Shown here piece by piece: positions 1 through 5,642 of a stretch of DNA of 6,674 nt; the stretch's first letter is position 1; every line of letters starts with the position of its first letter. The stretch is taken from assembly GCA_014859075.1 (NCBI GenBank), contig JACUUW010000105.1, positions 1-6,674 on the forward strand, in the 5' to 3' direction. A program made the translations under genes and the position numbers. Below the pieces are notes generated by a model. It saw only the letters and a program-made list of their open reading frames with translations. It did not search any database and was not told the origin of the DNA. Source of the stretch: Desulforudis sp. GTDB lineage: Bacteria > Bacillota > Desulfotomaculia > Desulfotomaculales > Desulforudaceae.

Positions 1-1
1 T

Positions 2-859
2 CCGTTCGTGACCCCGGAGCAGATCGCGGAGTTGGCGGCCGCCGCCCGAAAGTGGGGGGCAGCGACCCTGGCGGTACCGCCCAAAGATACAGTGAAAATA
101 GGGACGCCGGATGGTTTCTCCGCTTCGACGCTGCCCCGGGAACACCTGTGGCTGGTTCAGACCCCCCAGGCATTCAGGTACGACCTTCTTACGGAAGCGC
201 ACCGACTGGCCCGTGAACGGGGTTTCACGGGCACCGACGACACTTCCCTTGCCGAGTACGCCGGTCACACCGTGCGTATGGTACCCGGCAGCTACGCCAA
301 CATAAAGATCACCACACCCGAAGACTTTCCCGCCGCCGAGGCGCTGTTGGGAGGTGGGCCGGTGCGTACCGGGTTTGGATACGACGTCCACCGGTTGGTT
401 GGCGACCGAAAACTGGTACTCGGCGGGGTCGAAATCCCCTTTGACCGGGGGCTCGCCGGGCATTCCGATGCCGATGTGCTGGTCCACGCCGTCATGGACG
501 CCCTGCTGGGCGCCGCCGGTGCCGGTGACATCGGCGGCCTGTTCCCCGATAACGACCCCGCATTTCGTGGCCTCTCGAGCCTGGTTTTACTGGACCGGGT
601 GGCCGGAGTGGTCCGGGAGCGCGGCCTGGAAGTGGCGAACCTGGACGCGGTCGTCGTGGCCCAGGCACCCCGGCTGGCGCCGTTCATACCCCGAATGGAG
701 GGCAACATCGCCCGCGTGTTGGGGGTGTCTCCCGCGGTGGTGAACGTAAAGGCCACCACTACCGAGGGCCTGGGCTTCACCGGTGCCGGGGCGGGTATGG
801 CTGCCTACGCCGTTGCCGCCCTGCGCGGAGTTGTGTTCGCCGGCGACCCGGTGTTATAA
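2..859 (+). CDS. ispDF: Bifunctional IspD-IspF, 5'-truncated: MEP cytidylyltransferase C-terminal part fused to MECDP synthase
   Basis: Two consecutive-type enzymes of the MEP isoprenoid pathway are read in one uninterrupted frame. The frame is open from the window edge, so the IspD N-terminus lies outside; the GTG at 8 is probably an internal valine of the IspD 'RPFVTPE' segment, not a start. IspD marks: PPKDTVK, QTPQAFR, TDDTSLAEYAG and NIKITTPEDF. After AEALL there is only a GGGP linker, then a complete IspF of about 165 residues. Counting IspF from the GTG at 362, the metal ligands Asp8, His10 (GYDVH) and His42 (VHAVMD) match the E. coli positions. HSDADV, FPDNDP and KATTTEGLGFTG are also present. 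IspD makes CDP-ME from MEP and CTP; IspF cyclises CDP-ME-2-phosphate to MECDP; both are cytosolic. Family assignment is secure. Whether the product stays fused or IspF is also made separately is open. Confidence 0.93.
   Translation, partial: PFVTPEQIAELAAAARKWGAATLAVPPKDTVKIGTPDGFSASTLPREHLWLVQTPQAFRYDLLTEAHRLARERGFTGTDDTSLAEYAGHTVRMVPGSYANIKITTPEDFPAAEALLGGGPVRTGFGYDVHRLVGDRKLVLGGVEIPFDRGLAGHSDADVLVHAVMDALLGAAGAGDIGGLFPDNDPAFRGLSSLVLLDRVAGVVRERGLEVANLDAVVVAQAPRLAPFIPRMEGNIARVLGVSPAVVNVKATTTEGLGFTGAGAGMAAYAVAALRGVVFAGDPVL
349..364 (+). promoter_or_regulatory. Internal ribosome-binding site and GTG start at the IspD/IspF junction
   Basis: GGGAGGTG at 349-356 is a strong SD. It lies 7 bases before a GTG at 362 that is in the same frame as IspD. 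That GTG would begin IspF exactly at its usual N-terminus (M-R-T-G-F-G-Y-D-V-H), giving a 165-residue free IspF (362-859). The glycine-rich linker codons and the SD are the same bases, so this may be either an ancestral separate ispF start retained after fusion or a pure by-product of GG-rich codons. Confidence 0.5.
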
Positions 860-860
860 T
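831..860 (+). promoter_or_regulatory. Predicted extended -10 sigma-A promoter for cysE-cysS
   Basis: TGTTATAAT at 852-860 is a perfect extended -10 (TGnTATAAT). A weak -35, TTGTGT, lies at 831-836 with an 18-base spacer. The -10 overlaps the TAA stop of ispDF (857-859), and the -35 lies inside ispF coding sequence. The expected transcription start is about 866-868, giving a leader of about 100 bases before cysE. Confidence 0.6.
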
Positions 861-892
861 AGGGCCTGCCGGGGCACGTGCAGGTCTTTTTT
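861..892 (+). terminator. Probable Rho-independent terminator of ispDF
   Basis: CCTGC (865-869) pairs with GCAGG (880-884) around a 10-base loop. The stem can extend outward through A861-T888 using wobble pairs, and TCTTTTTT follows at 885-892. The core stem is short for a strong terminator, so termination may be partial. The predicted cysE transcription start falls in the 5' arm, so transcripts from that promoter would lack part of the hairpin. Confidence 0.55.
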
Positions 893-968
893 GCGTGTCC
901 GGCGGATAGGTACGTACCAAGGTCTTCGCGGTGGTTTTCGGGGTGCACCGACGGGGGAGGGAGAGGAA

Positions 969-1685
969 ATGTTCAGAACACTCCGGCGGGATGTCCGGGT
1001 GGTCTTCGAGCGCGATCCGGCGGCTAAAAACCTGGTGGAAGTGCTCCTTTGTTACCCCGGACTGCACGCGATCTGCATGCACCGTATCGCCCATGCCTTT
1101 TACCGTTGGCGGCTGTTCACGGTGGCCCGGCTCATCTCCCACCTTTCCCGTTTCCTGACCGGCGTTGAGATTCACCCCGGGGCGCGGATCGGAGAGGGTT
1201 TTTTCATCGACCACGGTACCGGGGTGGTGATCGGCGAGACAACGGAGATCGGTCGCAACGTCACCATTTACCAGGGGGTGACCCTGGGCGGGACCGGCAA
1301 GGAGAAGGGCAAGCGCCATCCAACCATCGGGGACAACGTGGTGGTCAGTGCCGGTGCCAAGATTCTGGGCTCCTTCGAAATCGGGGAAAACTCCAAGATC
1401 GGGGCTGGTTCGGTGGTTTTGAAGCCCGTGCCGCCGAACTGCACGGTAGTGGGGGTGCCCGGAAGAGTCGTCCGGCGCGACGGGCAGCGGATCGATAGTA
1501 TCGACCTGCGCCACGACCAACTGCCGGACCCGGTGGCCGAGGCGCTGTCCTTGATGCAGGCGCAAATTGAACAACTGGAGGCCAAGGTGCGCCGGTTGGA
1601 AGGCGAACAAGAGGCGGAAGGGGACAGAGAGCTTGGAAATCTTCAACACCCTGACCGGGCGCAAGGAAACGTTTCGGCCTCGTGA
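969..1685 (+). CDS. cysE: Serine O-acetyltransferase
   Basis: This enzyme transfers acetyl from acetyl-CoA to serine, giving O-acetylserine for cysteine synthesis. The ATG at 969 follows GGAGG (956-960) by 8 bases. The 238-residue product resembles the shorter Gram-positive type (B. subtilis CysE about 217) rather than the 273-residue E. coli form. A helical N-terminus (about 1-60) precedes a left-handed beta-helix of hexapeptide repeats (about 65-175). Asp81-His82 in IDHGTG match the E. coli catalytic Asp-His pair, and LGGTGKEKGKRHP and AGAKILG..IG..SKIGAGSVV are classic CysE segments. The C-terminal tail (about 190-215, ALSLMQAQIEQLEAKVRRLE) looks like a short coiled coil. The last 17 codons overlap the start of cysS, so that tail is dual-coding and unlikely to be conserved. 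Pairing with cysS matches the Bacillus cysE-cysS operon. No cysteine T-box leader is visible. Function is secure. Confidence 0.95.
   Translation: MFRTLRRDVRVVFERDPAAKNLVEVLLCYPGLHAICMHRIAHAFYRWRLFTVARLISHLSRFLTGVEIHPGARIGEGFFIDHGTGVVIGETTEIGRNVTIYQGVTLGGTGKEKGKRHPTIGDNVVVSAGAKILGSFEIGENSKIGAGSVVLKPVPPNCTVVGVPGRVVRRDGQRIDSIDLRHDQLPDPVAEALSLMQAQIEQLEAKVRRLEGEQEAEGDRELGNLQHPDRAQGNVSAS
1618..1635 (+). promoter_or_regulatory. SD and TTG start that fix the cysS N-terminus
   Basis: AAGGGGA (1618-1624) lies 8 bases before TTG (1633-1635). The first residues after it (EIFNTLTGRKE) are the conserved CysRS N-terminus, so starts further downstream would remove conserved sequence. Upstream in-frame codons encode only cysE-shadow sequence. 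Confidence 0.75.
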
Positions 1686-3111
1686 ACCCGGGAAGGTCGG
1701 CATTTACGTCTGTGGACCCACCACGTACAACTTCATCCACCTGGGGAACGCCCGCGCGCTGGTGGTGTTTGACACCATCCGCCGCTATTTTCTATACCGG
1801 GGCTATCAGGTTTCCTACGTCCAGAACTTTACCGACGTTGACGATAAGATCATCAACCGGGCCCGGGCGGAGGGGATGGACCCCGCGGTTCTCGCCGCCC
1901 GGTACGTGGACGAGTACTTCGTGGACGCCGACGCCCTGAACGTCCGGCGGGCCGACGTGCACCCGAAGGCCTCCAACCACATCCCCGAGATCATCGAGCT
2001 GATCCAAACGCTTGTCGACCGGGAGTTGGCCTACGAGGCGGGCGGAGACGTCTACTTCGCGGTCCGCAAGTTTACGGATTACGGCAAGCTGTCCAAGCGC
2101 TCCGTTGACGACCTGCGGGCGGGAGCGCGGGTGGAAGTCGGCGAACAAAAGCACGATCCCCTGGACTTCGCCCTCTGGAAGGCCGCCAAGCCGGGTGAGC
2201 CTCGGTGGGACAGTCCTTGGGGCCCCGGGCGTCCCGGCTGGCACATCGAATGCTCGGCCATGGCCCAAAAATACCTCGGTGTTGGTTTTGACATTCACGG
2301 CGGCGGCGCCGACCTGATTTTTCCCCACCACGAAAACGAAATCGCCCAGTCCGAAGGAGCCACCGGGCGGCCCTTTGCTCGTTACTGGGTACACAACGGT
2401 TTTGTGACTATCCGCGAGGAGAAGATGTCGAAGTCGCTGGGTAACGTCTCCCTGATGCGTGAACTCACCCGGATTCACCCCGGTGCGGCCCTGCGTCTGT
2501 TCCTGCTTTCGAACCACTACCGGAGTCCGCTGGATTTCAACCAGGAGAGTATGGACGCCGGGGTCCGGTCCCTGGAGCGGCTGAAGACTTCCATCAACCT
2601 GGTCCGGGAGGCGCTGGAGAGCAGACGGGTGCGGGAGAATACCCCGGACGACGCCGGCGGGCTGGCGGCCGCCCTGGACCAGCTCCGAACCCGGTTTGAA
2701 GCGGCGATGGATGATGATTTCAATACGGCGCTGGCCCAGGCCGTACTCTTCGACCTGGCCGGCGAGGTGAACGGTTACCTGCACCACTCCGAGCGCCCCA
2801 ACCGGGGAGTACTGCAAAAGGTGCTGGATCTCTTCACCGTTTTCAACAATGTACTGGGTATCTTCCCGGAGCGGGAGGGGTGGTTGGTGCTCGAAGCCGA
2901 GTCCCTGGGCGGCGAGCTTTCGCACCGTCTCCTAGACCTGTTGATCGCGGTCCGGCAGGATGCACGCCGGCGGAAGGACTTCGCCACGGCCGACCGCATC
3001 CGCGACGGTCTGCGCGAGTTGGGGGTTACCCTGGAGGACACGGCCGAAAGTGTGCGCTGGAAAAAAACCGGTCACCAGTGGCCGGAAGGTAATGGCCGAA
3101 GCACCACTTAG
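1633..3111 (+). CDS. cysS: Cysteinyl-tRNA synthetase
   Basis: Class I aminoacyl-tRNA synthetase that charges tRNA-Cys with cysteine in the cytosol. The product is 492 residues from the TTG at 1633, slightly longer than the usual ~465. The HIGH motif appears as HLGN (36-39), directly after VCGPTTYN. KMSKS is at 264-268 in EEKMSKSLGN. The catalytic zinc ligands line up with E. coli: Cys27, Cys207 (HIECSAM), His232 and Glu236 (PHHENE). The C-terminal half carries the DALR-type anticodon-binding helices and ends with the family's RDGLRELGVTLEDT segment. The gene overlaps cysE by 53 bases in another frame, which suggests one mRNA and possibly coupled translation. No mrnC (Mini-RNase III) gene follows, unlike in B. 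subtilis; thyX starts 41 bases after the stop. Identification is secure; the start is well supported but non-ATG. Confidence 0.96.
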   Translation: MEIFNTLTGRKETFRPREPGKVGIYVCGPTTYNFIHLGNARALVVFDTIRRYFLYRGYQVSYVQNFTDVDDKIINRARAEGMDPAVLAARYVDEYFVDADALNVRRADVHPKASNHIPEIIELIQTLVDRELAYEAGGDVYFAVRKFTDYGKLSKRSVDDLRAGARVEVGEQKHDPLDFALWKAAKPGEPRWDSPWGPGRPGWHIECSAMAQKYLGVGFDIHGGGADLIFPHHENEIAQSEGATGRPFARYWVHNGFVTIREEKMSKSLGNVSLMRELTRIHPGAALRLFLLSNHYRSPLDFNQESMDAGVRSLERLKTSINLVREALESRRVRENTPDDAGGLAAALDQLRTRFEAAMDDDFNTALAQAVLFDLAGEVNGYLHHSERPNRGVLQKVLDLFTVFNNVLGIFPEREGWLVLEAESLGGELSHRLLDLLIAVRQDARRRKDFATADRIRDGLRELGVTLEDTAESVRWKKTGHQWPEGNGRSTT

Positions 3112-3138
3112 AAGGCTGAGGCCCAGGAAAAAACAGAT

Positions 3139-3155
3139 AAGGGGAGTTGGGCGTG
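3139..3155 (+). promoter_or_regulatory. SD that selects the GTG start of thyX
   Basis: AAGGGGAG at 3139-3146 ends 6 bases before the GTG at 3153. An in-frame TTG at 3147 touches the SD directly and is too close to be used from it, so GTG 3153 is preferred. Confidence 0.65.
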
Positions 3156-3887
3156 GGCGAATGCAGTCTGCGGGTCGTGTTGGTGACCCATACCCCGGAA
3201 CCCGAGGTGTTGGCCGCCGTGGCCGGACGCCGGTGTTACTCGAGCCTGGAGAACGCGGCCCTGATCGAGGGGGAGGTGGACCGGGAACCGGCCGAGTTGA
3301 TCCGCAAGCTGGTGGGCATGGGACACGTGACGGTAATCGAACATGCTTCTTTTACTTTTGCGGTCCAGGGGGTTTCCCGGAGCCTGTTGGCTCAGATCAC
3401 CCGGCACCGGTTGGCCTCTTTCAGCGTGCAGTCCCAGCGTTACGTCGGGGAGACGGCGGCGAAAAACCCGGACGGGGTGTTCGATTACATCGTGCCGCCG
3501 CGTATCGCCGGCCTGGGGGAAGAGGCCCGGGCCGAGTTCGCCCGCCAGATGCGTACAATCCAGGAATGGTACGATGACTGGGTCCGCCGTTTGGGCGGCG
3601 GGCGGGACACCTACGAAGACGCCCGGTTCGTGTTGCCCAACGCCGCGGAGACCAGGTTTGTGTTCACCATGAACGCTCGCGAACTGCTGCACTTCTTCAC
3701 TTTGCGTTGCTGCGAGCGCGCCCAGTGGGAAATCCGGGAACTGGCCGATGAGATACTGCGGCTGGTGAAACCCGTGGCCCCTACTATTTTCGCCAAGGCC
3801 GGACCGGCCTGCCTTCGCGGCCCTTGCCCGGAAGGGGACCTGAACTGCGGCCGCCTCAAAGAAGTCCGCAAAAAATACAACCATTGA
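3153..3887 (+). CDS. thyX: Flavin-dependent thymidylate synthase
   Basis: ThyX makes dTMP from dUMP using FAD, NADPH and methylene-tetrahydrofolate, replacing the classical ThyA. The product is 244 residues from GTG 3153, normal for the family. The signature RHR-x7-S is complete: Arg84-His85-Arg86 with Ser94 in RHRLASFSVQSQRY. Other family marks are the MGHVTVIEHASFTF segment (about 56-69, FAD/dUMP pocket), LRCCERAQWEIRELA near the C-terminus, and a cysteine-rich tail AGPACLRGPCPEG...CG seen in many clostridial ThyX proteins. It sits 41 bases after cysS with no terminator between, so co-transcription with cysE-cysS is likely. It occupies the place where mrnC is found in Bacillus. No clear T-rich terminator follows; weak hairpins and a palindrome lie downstream. 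Identification is secure. Confidence 0.95.
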   Translation: MGECSLRVVLVTHTPEPEVLAAVAGRRCYSSLENAALIEGEVDREPAELIRKLVGMGHVTVIEHASFTFAVQGVSRSLLAQITRHRLASFSVQSQRYVGETAAKNPDGVFDYIVPPRIAGLGEEARAEFARQMRTIQEWYDDWVRRLGGGRDTYEDARFVLPNAAETRFVFTMNARELLHFFTLRCCERAQWEIRELADEILRLVKPVAPTIFAKAGPACLRGPCPEGDLNCGRLKEVRKKYNH

Positions 3888-3921
3888 TGGGTTCAGGCGT
3901 GCATTTGTGAGGAAACACCTG

Positions 3922-3947
3922 ACCCTAACAAGCTACCCTAACAAGCT
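3922..3947 (+). repeat. Perfect 13-base tandem duplication
   Basis: ACCCTAACAAGCT occurs twice head to tail, at 3922-3934 and 3935-3947, in the non-coding gap after thyX. It could be a replication-slippage duplication or a paired protein-binding site. No function can be read from it. Confidence 0.85.
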
Positions 3948-3981
3948 TGACCCCAAGGGTTCCGAAGGCTGCTCTGAGAGG

Positions 3982-4012
3982 GTAACGCCACGGTAATTTA
4001 CCGTGGCGTTAC
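3982..4012. repeat. Perfect palindrome with 15-base arms
   Basis: GTAACGCCACGGTAA (3982-3996), one central T, then its exact reverse complement (3998-4012). It lies between the 3' end of thyX and the 3' end of the minus-strand small ORF, where a bidirectional terminator would be expected. Neither side has a T-run, so it is not a canonical Rho-independent terminator. As RNA it would form a very stable hairpin; as DNA it could be a dimeric protein site or the remains of a repeat element. Confidence 0.85.
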
Positions 4013-4042
4013 TACCCGCATGCCCGTTGGTGGTGCCGGGAG

Positions 4043-4207
4043 TCACTGGAGTTTGGTGTTCTGGTCCATCGGGCGGTCGCCGGCCCTGTCCCCGCGCCCG
4101 TTGGTCAGGTGGGTCATGCCGCGGACCAGGGTGTCGTCCTCCAACGTGCTGTACAGGTGGTAGTCCAGGTCTTCGTGGTCGAGCAGCACATCCTCCAGCA
4201 CGGTCAC
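4043..4207 (-). CDS. Hypothetical small acidic protein, possibly a gene remnant
   Basis: I do not recognise this family. The reading frame extends upstream to 4270, but coding-like composition begins near GTG 4207. From there 51 of 54 sense codons end in G or C; the exceptions are GAT, GAA and AAA. The GTG at 4207 or the one at 4201 could be the start: an AGGGG lies 4 or 10 bases upstream. The product would be 52-54 residues, acidic in its first half (LEDVLLDHEDLDYHLYSTLED) and polar at the end (GDRPMDQNTK), with no signal peptide or membrane helix. It is the only gene candidate in the gap between thyX and rlmB and runs against all its neighbours. The plus-strand frames opposite are rich in V, Q and H, typical of an antisense shadow. 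It may be a real small protein or the tail of a decayed gene. Confidence 0.4.
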   Translation of the reverse strand: MTVLEDVLLDHEDLDYHLYSTLEDDTLVRGMTHLTNGRGDRAGDRPMDQNTKLQ

Positions 4208-4240
4208 CGTACCCCTGAGGACTATACCAAACAAATACAA

Positions 4241-4262
4241 CCGGACCGAACGGTCGGACCGG
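4241..4262. repeat. Imperfect inverted repeat upstream of rlmB
   Basis: CCGGACCGA and TCGGACCGG (9-base arms, one mismatch) flank ACGG. Inside, GACCG-AA-CGGTC (4244-4255) is perfectly symmetric. It sits about 90 bases before rlmB and just upstream of the minus-strand small ORF. An operator is possible, but GC-rich sequence makes chance symmetry common. Confidence 0.3.
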
Positions 4263-4342
4263 GATCCCAAGCTGCATGTCTATGCCTGGTGCCCAAACTG
4301 AGTTAGAATAGAACTGTCTTGGACCAGCACATTATTCCTATG

Positions 4343-4354
4343 GGTGATCTTTTG
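4343..4354 (+). promoter_or_regulatory. Candidate SD and TTG start of rlmB
   Basis: GGTGATC (4343-4349) matches the 3' half of the full SD complement (AGGAGGTGATC). Counted from its GG, the spacing to TTG 4352 is 7 bases. The ATG at 4340 and the TTG at 4319, in the same frame, have no SD. The match is not decisive because GGTGATC also occurs inside coding regions of this window. Confidence 0.4.
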
Positions 4355-5077
4355 AGTAACGTGATCTGCGGCCGGAACGCGGTACGCGAGGCCCTGCGGG
4401 CCGGCCGGCCTTTGAACAAGGTGATCTTGGCCCGTGGTATGACCCCCTCCGTCCGGCACGAGCTGGTTTCCCTGGCCCGCAACCGGGGCGTCCCGGTGCA
4501 GGAGGCCGACCGGACCCGCCTGGACGCCCTGGCGCCCGGAGCGGCGCACCAGGGAGTGGTGGCGGTGGCGGCCGAGCAGGCCTATGTCGGAGTGGAAGAC
4601 CTGCTGGCGACGGACGCCGCACCACTGGTGCTGGTCCTGAACGAGATCCAGGATCCGCACAATCTCGGGGCCGTCCTGCGCACGGCCGAGGCGGCCGGTT
4701 GCGCGGGTGCGGTCATTCCGGCCCGCCGGGCGGCGGGCATCACTGCGGCGGTGGCGAAGGCCTCGGCGGGCGCGGTGAACTACATACGGGTGGCGCGGGT
4801 GGATAATATCGCCCGGGCGTTGCGCTACTTCAAAGACAAGGGCCTGTGGGTGGTCGGGGCCGATCCGGCCGGCGAACAGGTCTACTGGGACGCGGACCTC
4901 AAGGGACCTCTCGCCCTGGTGATCGGGGGGGAGGACCGGGGTCTGGGCCGGGTGGTCCGGAATGAGTGCGACTTCCTGGTCCGCCTGCCGATGTTCGGGC
5001 GGGTCGGGTCGCTGAACGCCTCGGTGGCGGCCGCCCTGTTGATCTACGAGGTCGTCCGGCAAAGGAGCGGCCGATAA
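4352..5077 (+). CDS. rlmB: 23S rRNA (guanosine-2'-O-)-methyltransferase, SpoU/TrmH family
   Basis: RlmB-type enzymes use S-adenosylmethionine to methylate the 2'-O of a guanosine in 23S rRNA (G2251 in E. coli). From TTG 4352 the product is 241 residues, usual for the family; an ATG at 4340 is an alternative that adds four residues. An N-terminal substrate-binding domain opens with VICGRNAVREAL and runs to about residue 85. The SPOUT catalytic domain has motif 1 NEIQDPHNLGAVLRTAEAAG (from Asn97), motif 2 VIGGEDRGLGR (Glu194) and motif 3 GSLNASVAAALLIYEV (Ser220-Leu221-Asn222), which form the knotted SAM site. The yacP start follows the stop by two bases, and its SD lies inside the rlmB end. 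A TAGAAT at 4304-4309 could be a -10, but no convincing -35 goes with it. The exact target base is inferred from the family; other TrmH-like 2'-O targets are possible. Confidence 0.9.
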   Translation: MSNVICGRNAVREALRAGRPLNKVILARGMTPSVRHELVSLARNRGVPVQEADRTRLDALAPGAAHQGVVAVAAEQAYVGVEDLLATDAAPLVLVLNEIQDPHNLGAVLRTAEAAGCAGAVIPARRAAGITAAVAKASAGAVNYIRVARVDNIARALRYFKDKGLWVVGADPAGEQVYWDADLKGPLALVIGGEDRGLGRVVRNECDFLVRLPMFGRVGSLNASVAAALLIYEVVRQRSGR

Positions 5078-5079
5078 CA

Positions 5080-5580
5080 ATGAAAGAGCATCTCCTGGTC
5101 GACGGCTACAACGTTATCTTCCATTCCCCCGAGTTTAAGGATCTGGAAATGGACCACGCACGCCTCCGGCTGATCGACACCCTGATCAATTTCGCCGTGC
5201 TCGCCGGCCAGCAGGTGACCGTTGTTTTCGACGCCCACCTTGTCTCCGGAGGCGTGGCGCACACCGAAACACACGGCGGGGTCGAGGTGATTTATACGGG
5301 TGAGGGAGAAACGGCCGATACCGTCATCGAACGAATGGCCGGGAAGCTTTCCGGGTCGGCCCTGGTGTACGTGGTCACCGCTGACTACGTGGAGCAGCGG
5401 GTCATCCTGGGTCAGGGGGCGTACCGGGTGCCTCCTGCCGAATTCTGGGAAAGAATACGGCAGATCGGCCGGGAATCAAGGACCTACTGCCCGGAAAAGC
5501 CGGCGGACGGCTACCTGGAAAACCGGTTGGAGAGTTCCATCCGGGCGACCCTGGAAGCGTGGCGGCGGAAAAAAAAGTAG
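5080..5580 (+). CDS. yacP: NYN-domain endoribonuclease, YacP/Rae1 family
   Basis: In B. subtilis, YacP (Rae1) is a ribosome-associated endoribonuclease that cuts certain mRNAs in the A site during translation. This 166-residue protein is close to the B. subtilis length (170) and consists of a single NYN (PIN-like) domain. Acidic residues expected for metal binding are visible: Asp8 in LLVDGYNVI, Asp51 in VVFDAH, Glu77 and Asp80 in GEGETAD, and Asp102 in VVTADY. The C-terminus is a basic helix ending WRRKKK. The start is ATG 5080 with AAAGGAG (5061-5067) 12 bases upstream, inside the end of rlmB; the reading frame further upstream is shadow sequence. The tight rlmB-yacP spacing indicates one transcript and is conserved across Firmicutes. 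No terminator is seen before the sigH promoter, so readthrough into sigH is possible. Family is secure; the specific mRNA targets here are unknown. Confidence 0.9.
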   Translation: MKEHLLVDGYNVIFHSPEFKDLEMDHARLRLIDTLINFAVLAGQQVTVVFDAHLVSGGVAHTETHGGVEVIYTGEGETADTVIERMAGKLSGSALVYVVTADYVEQRVILGQGAYRVPPAEFWERIRQIGRESRTYCPEKPADGYLENRLESSIRATLEAWRRKKK

Positions 5581-5602
5581 GTACATGTCGGGACAAGTGG
5601 GC

Positions 5603-5631
5603 TTGACTCCCCTCCGCGCATTAAGTATAAT
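5603..5631 (+). promoter_or_regulatory. Sigma-A promoter of sigH
   Basis: TTGACT (5603-5608), a 17-base spacer and TATAAT (5626-5631) make a near-consensus sigma-A promoter, 11 of 12 bases. The expected start is about 5638, leaving a leader of about 40 bases before the TTG start of sigH. This fits a vegetative promoter, as known for B. subtilis sigH. Confidence 0.88.
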
Positions 5632-5642
5632 CACTACGTAAG

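Noticed and set aside
8..10. GTG at position 8 as the start of the first gene
   Set aside because: The frame is open to the window edge and the codon lies within a conserved IspD segment (PFVTPE), so it is an internal valine of a truncated gene.
893..968. A cysteine T-box riboswitch before cysE, prompted by GGGGTGCACCG at 939-949, which faintly resembles the T-box core
   Set aside because: The leader is too short for a Stem I, there is no specifier loop, and no terminator follows the motif. The only terminator-like hairpin lies upstream of it.
777..1703. Long minus-strand open frame opposite cysE
   Set aside because: It is the antisense shadow of cysE and ispF, whose catalytic motifs are complete on the plus strand; GC-rich coding DNA commonly gives long antisense frames.
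1792..2925. A 377-codon minus-strand open frame inside cysS
   Set aside because: It lies entirely opposite the CysRS catalytic domain, whose motifs are intact, and its translation has no recognisable domain.
3408..3434. A serine where many ThyX proteins have asparagine in the RHR-x7-S region
   Set aside because: The defining Arg-His-Arg and Ser94 are all present, and RHRxAS(Y/F)S-type variants are, to my knowledge, common in clostridial ThyX, so it is not a defect.
3893..3922. TCAGG...CCTGA hairpin after thyX as a terminator
   Set aside because: Only five clean pairs, a 20-base loop and no T-run.
4221..4226. Minus-strand TATAGT as the -10 of the small ORF
   Set aside because: No acceptable -35 at 16-18 bases, and the implied start would leave almost no room for the SD before the GTG.
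4003..4306. Plus-strand open frames in the thyX-rlmB gap
   Set aside because: Their translations are V/Q/H- or P/G-rich, lack an SD, and lie opposite the better-supported minus-strand small ORF.
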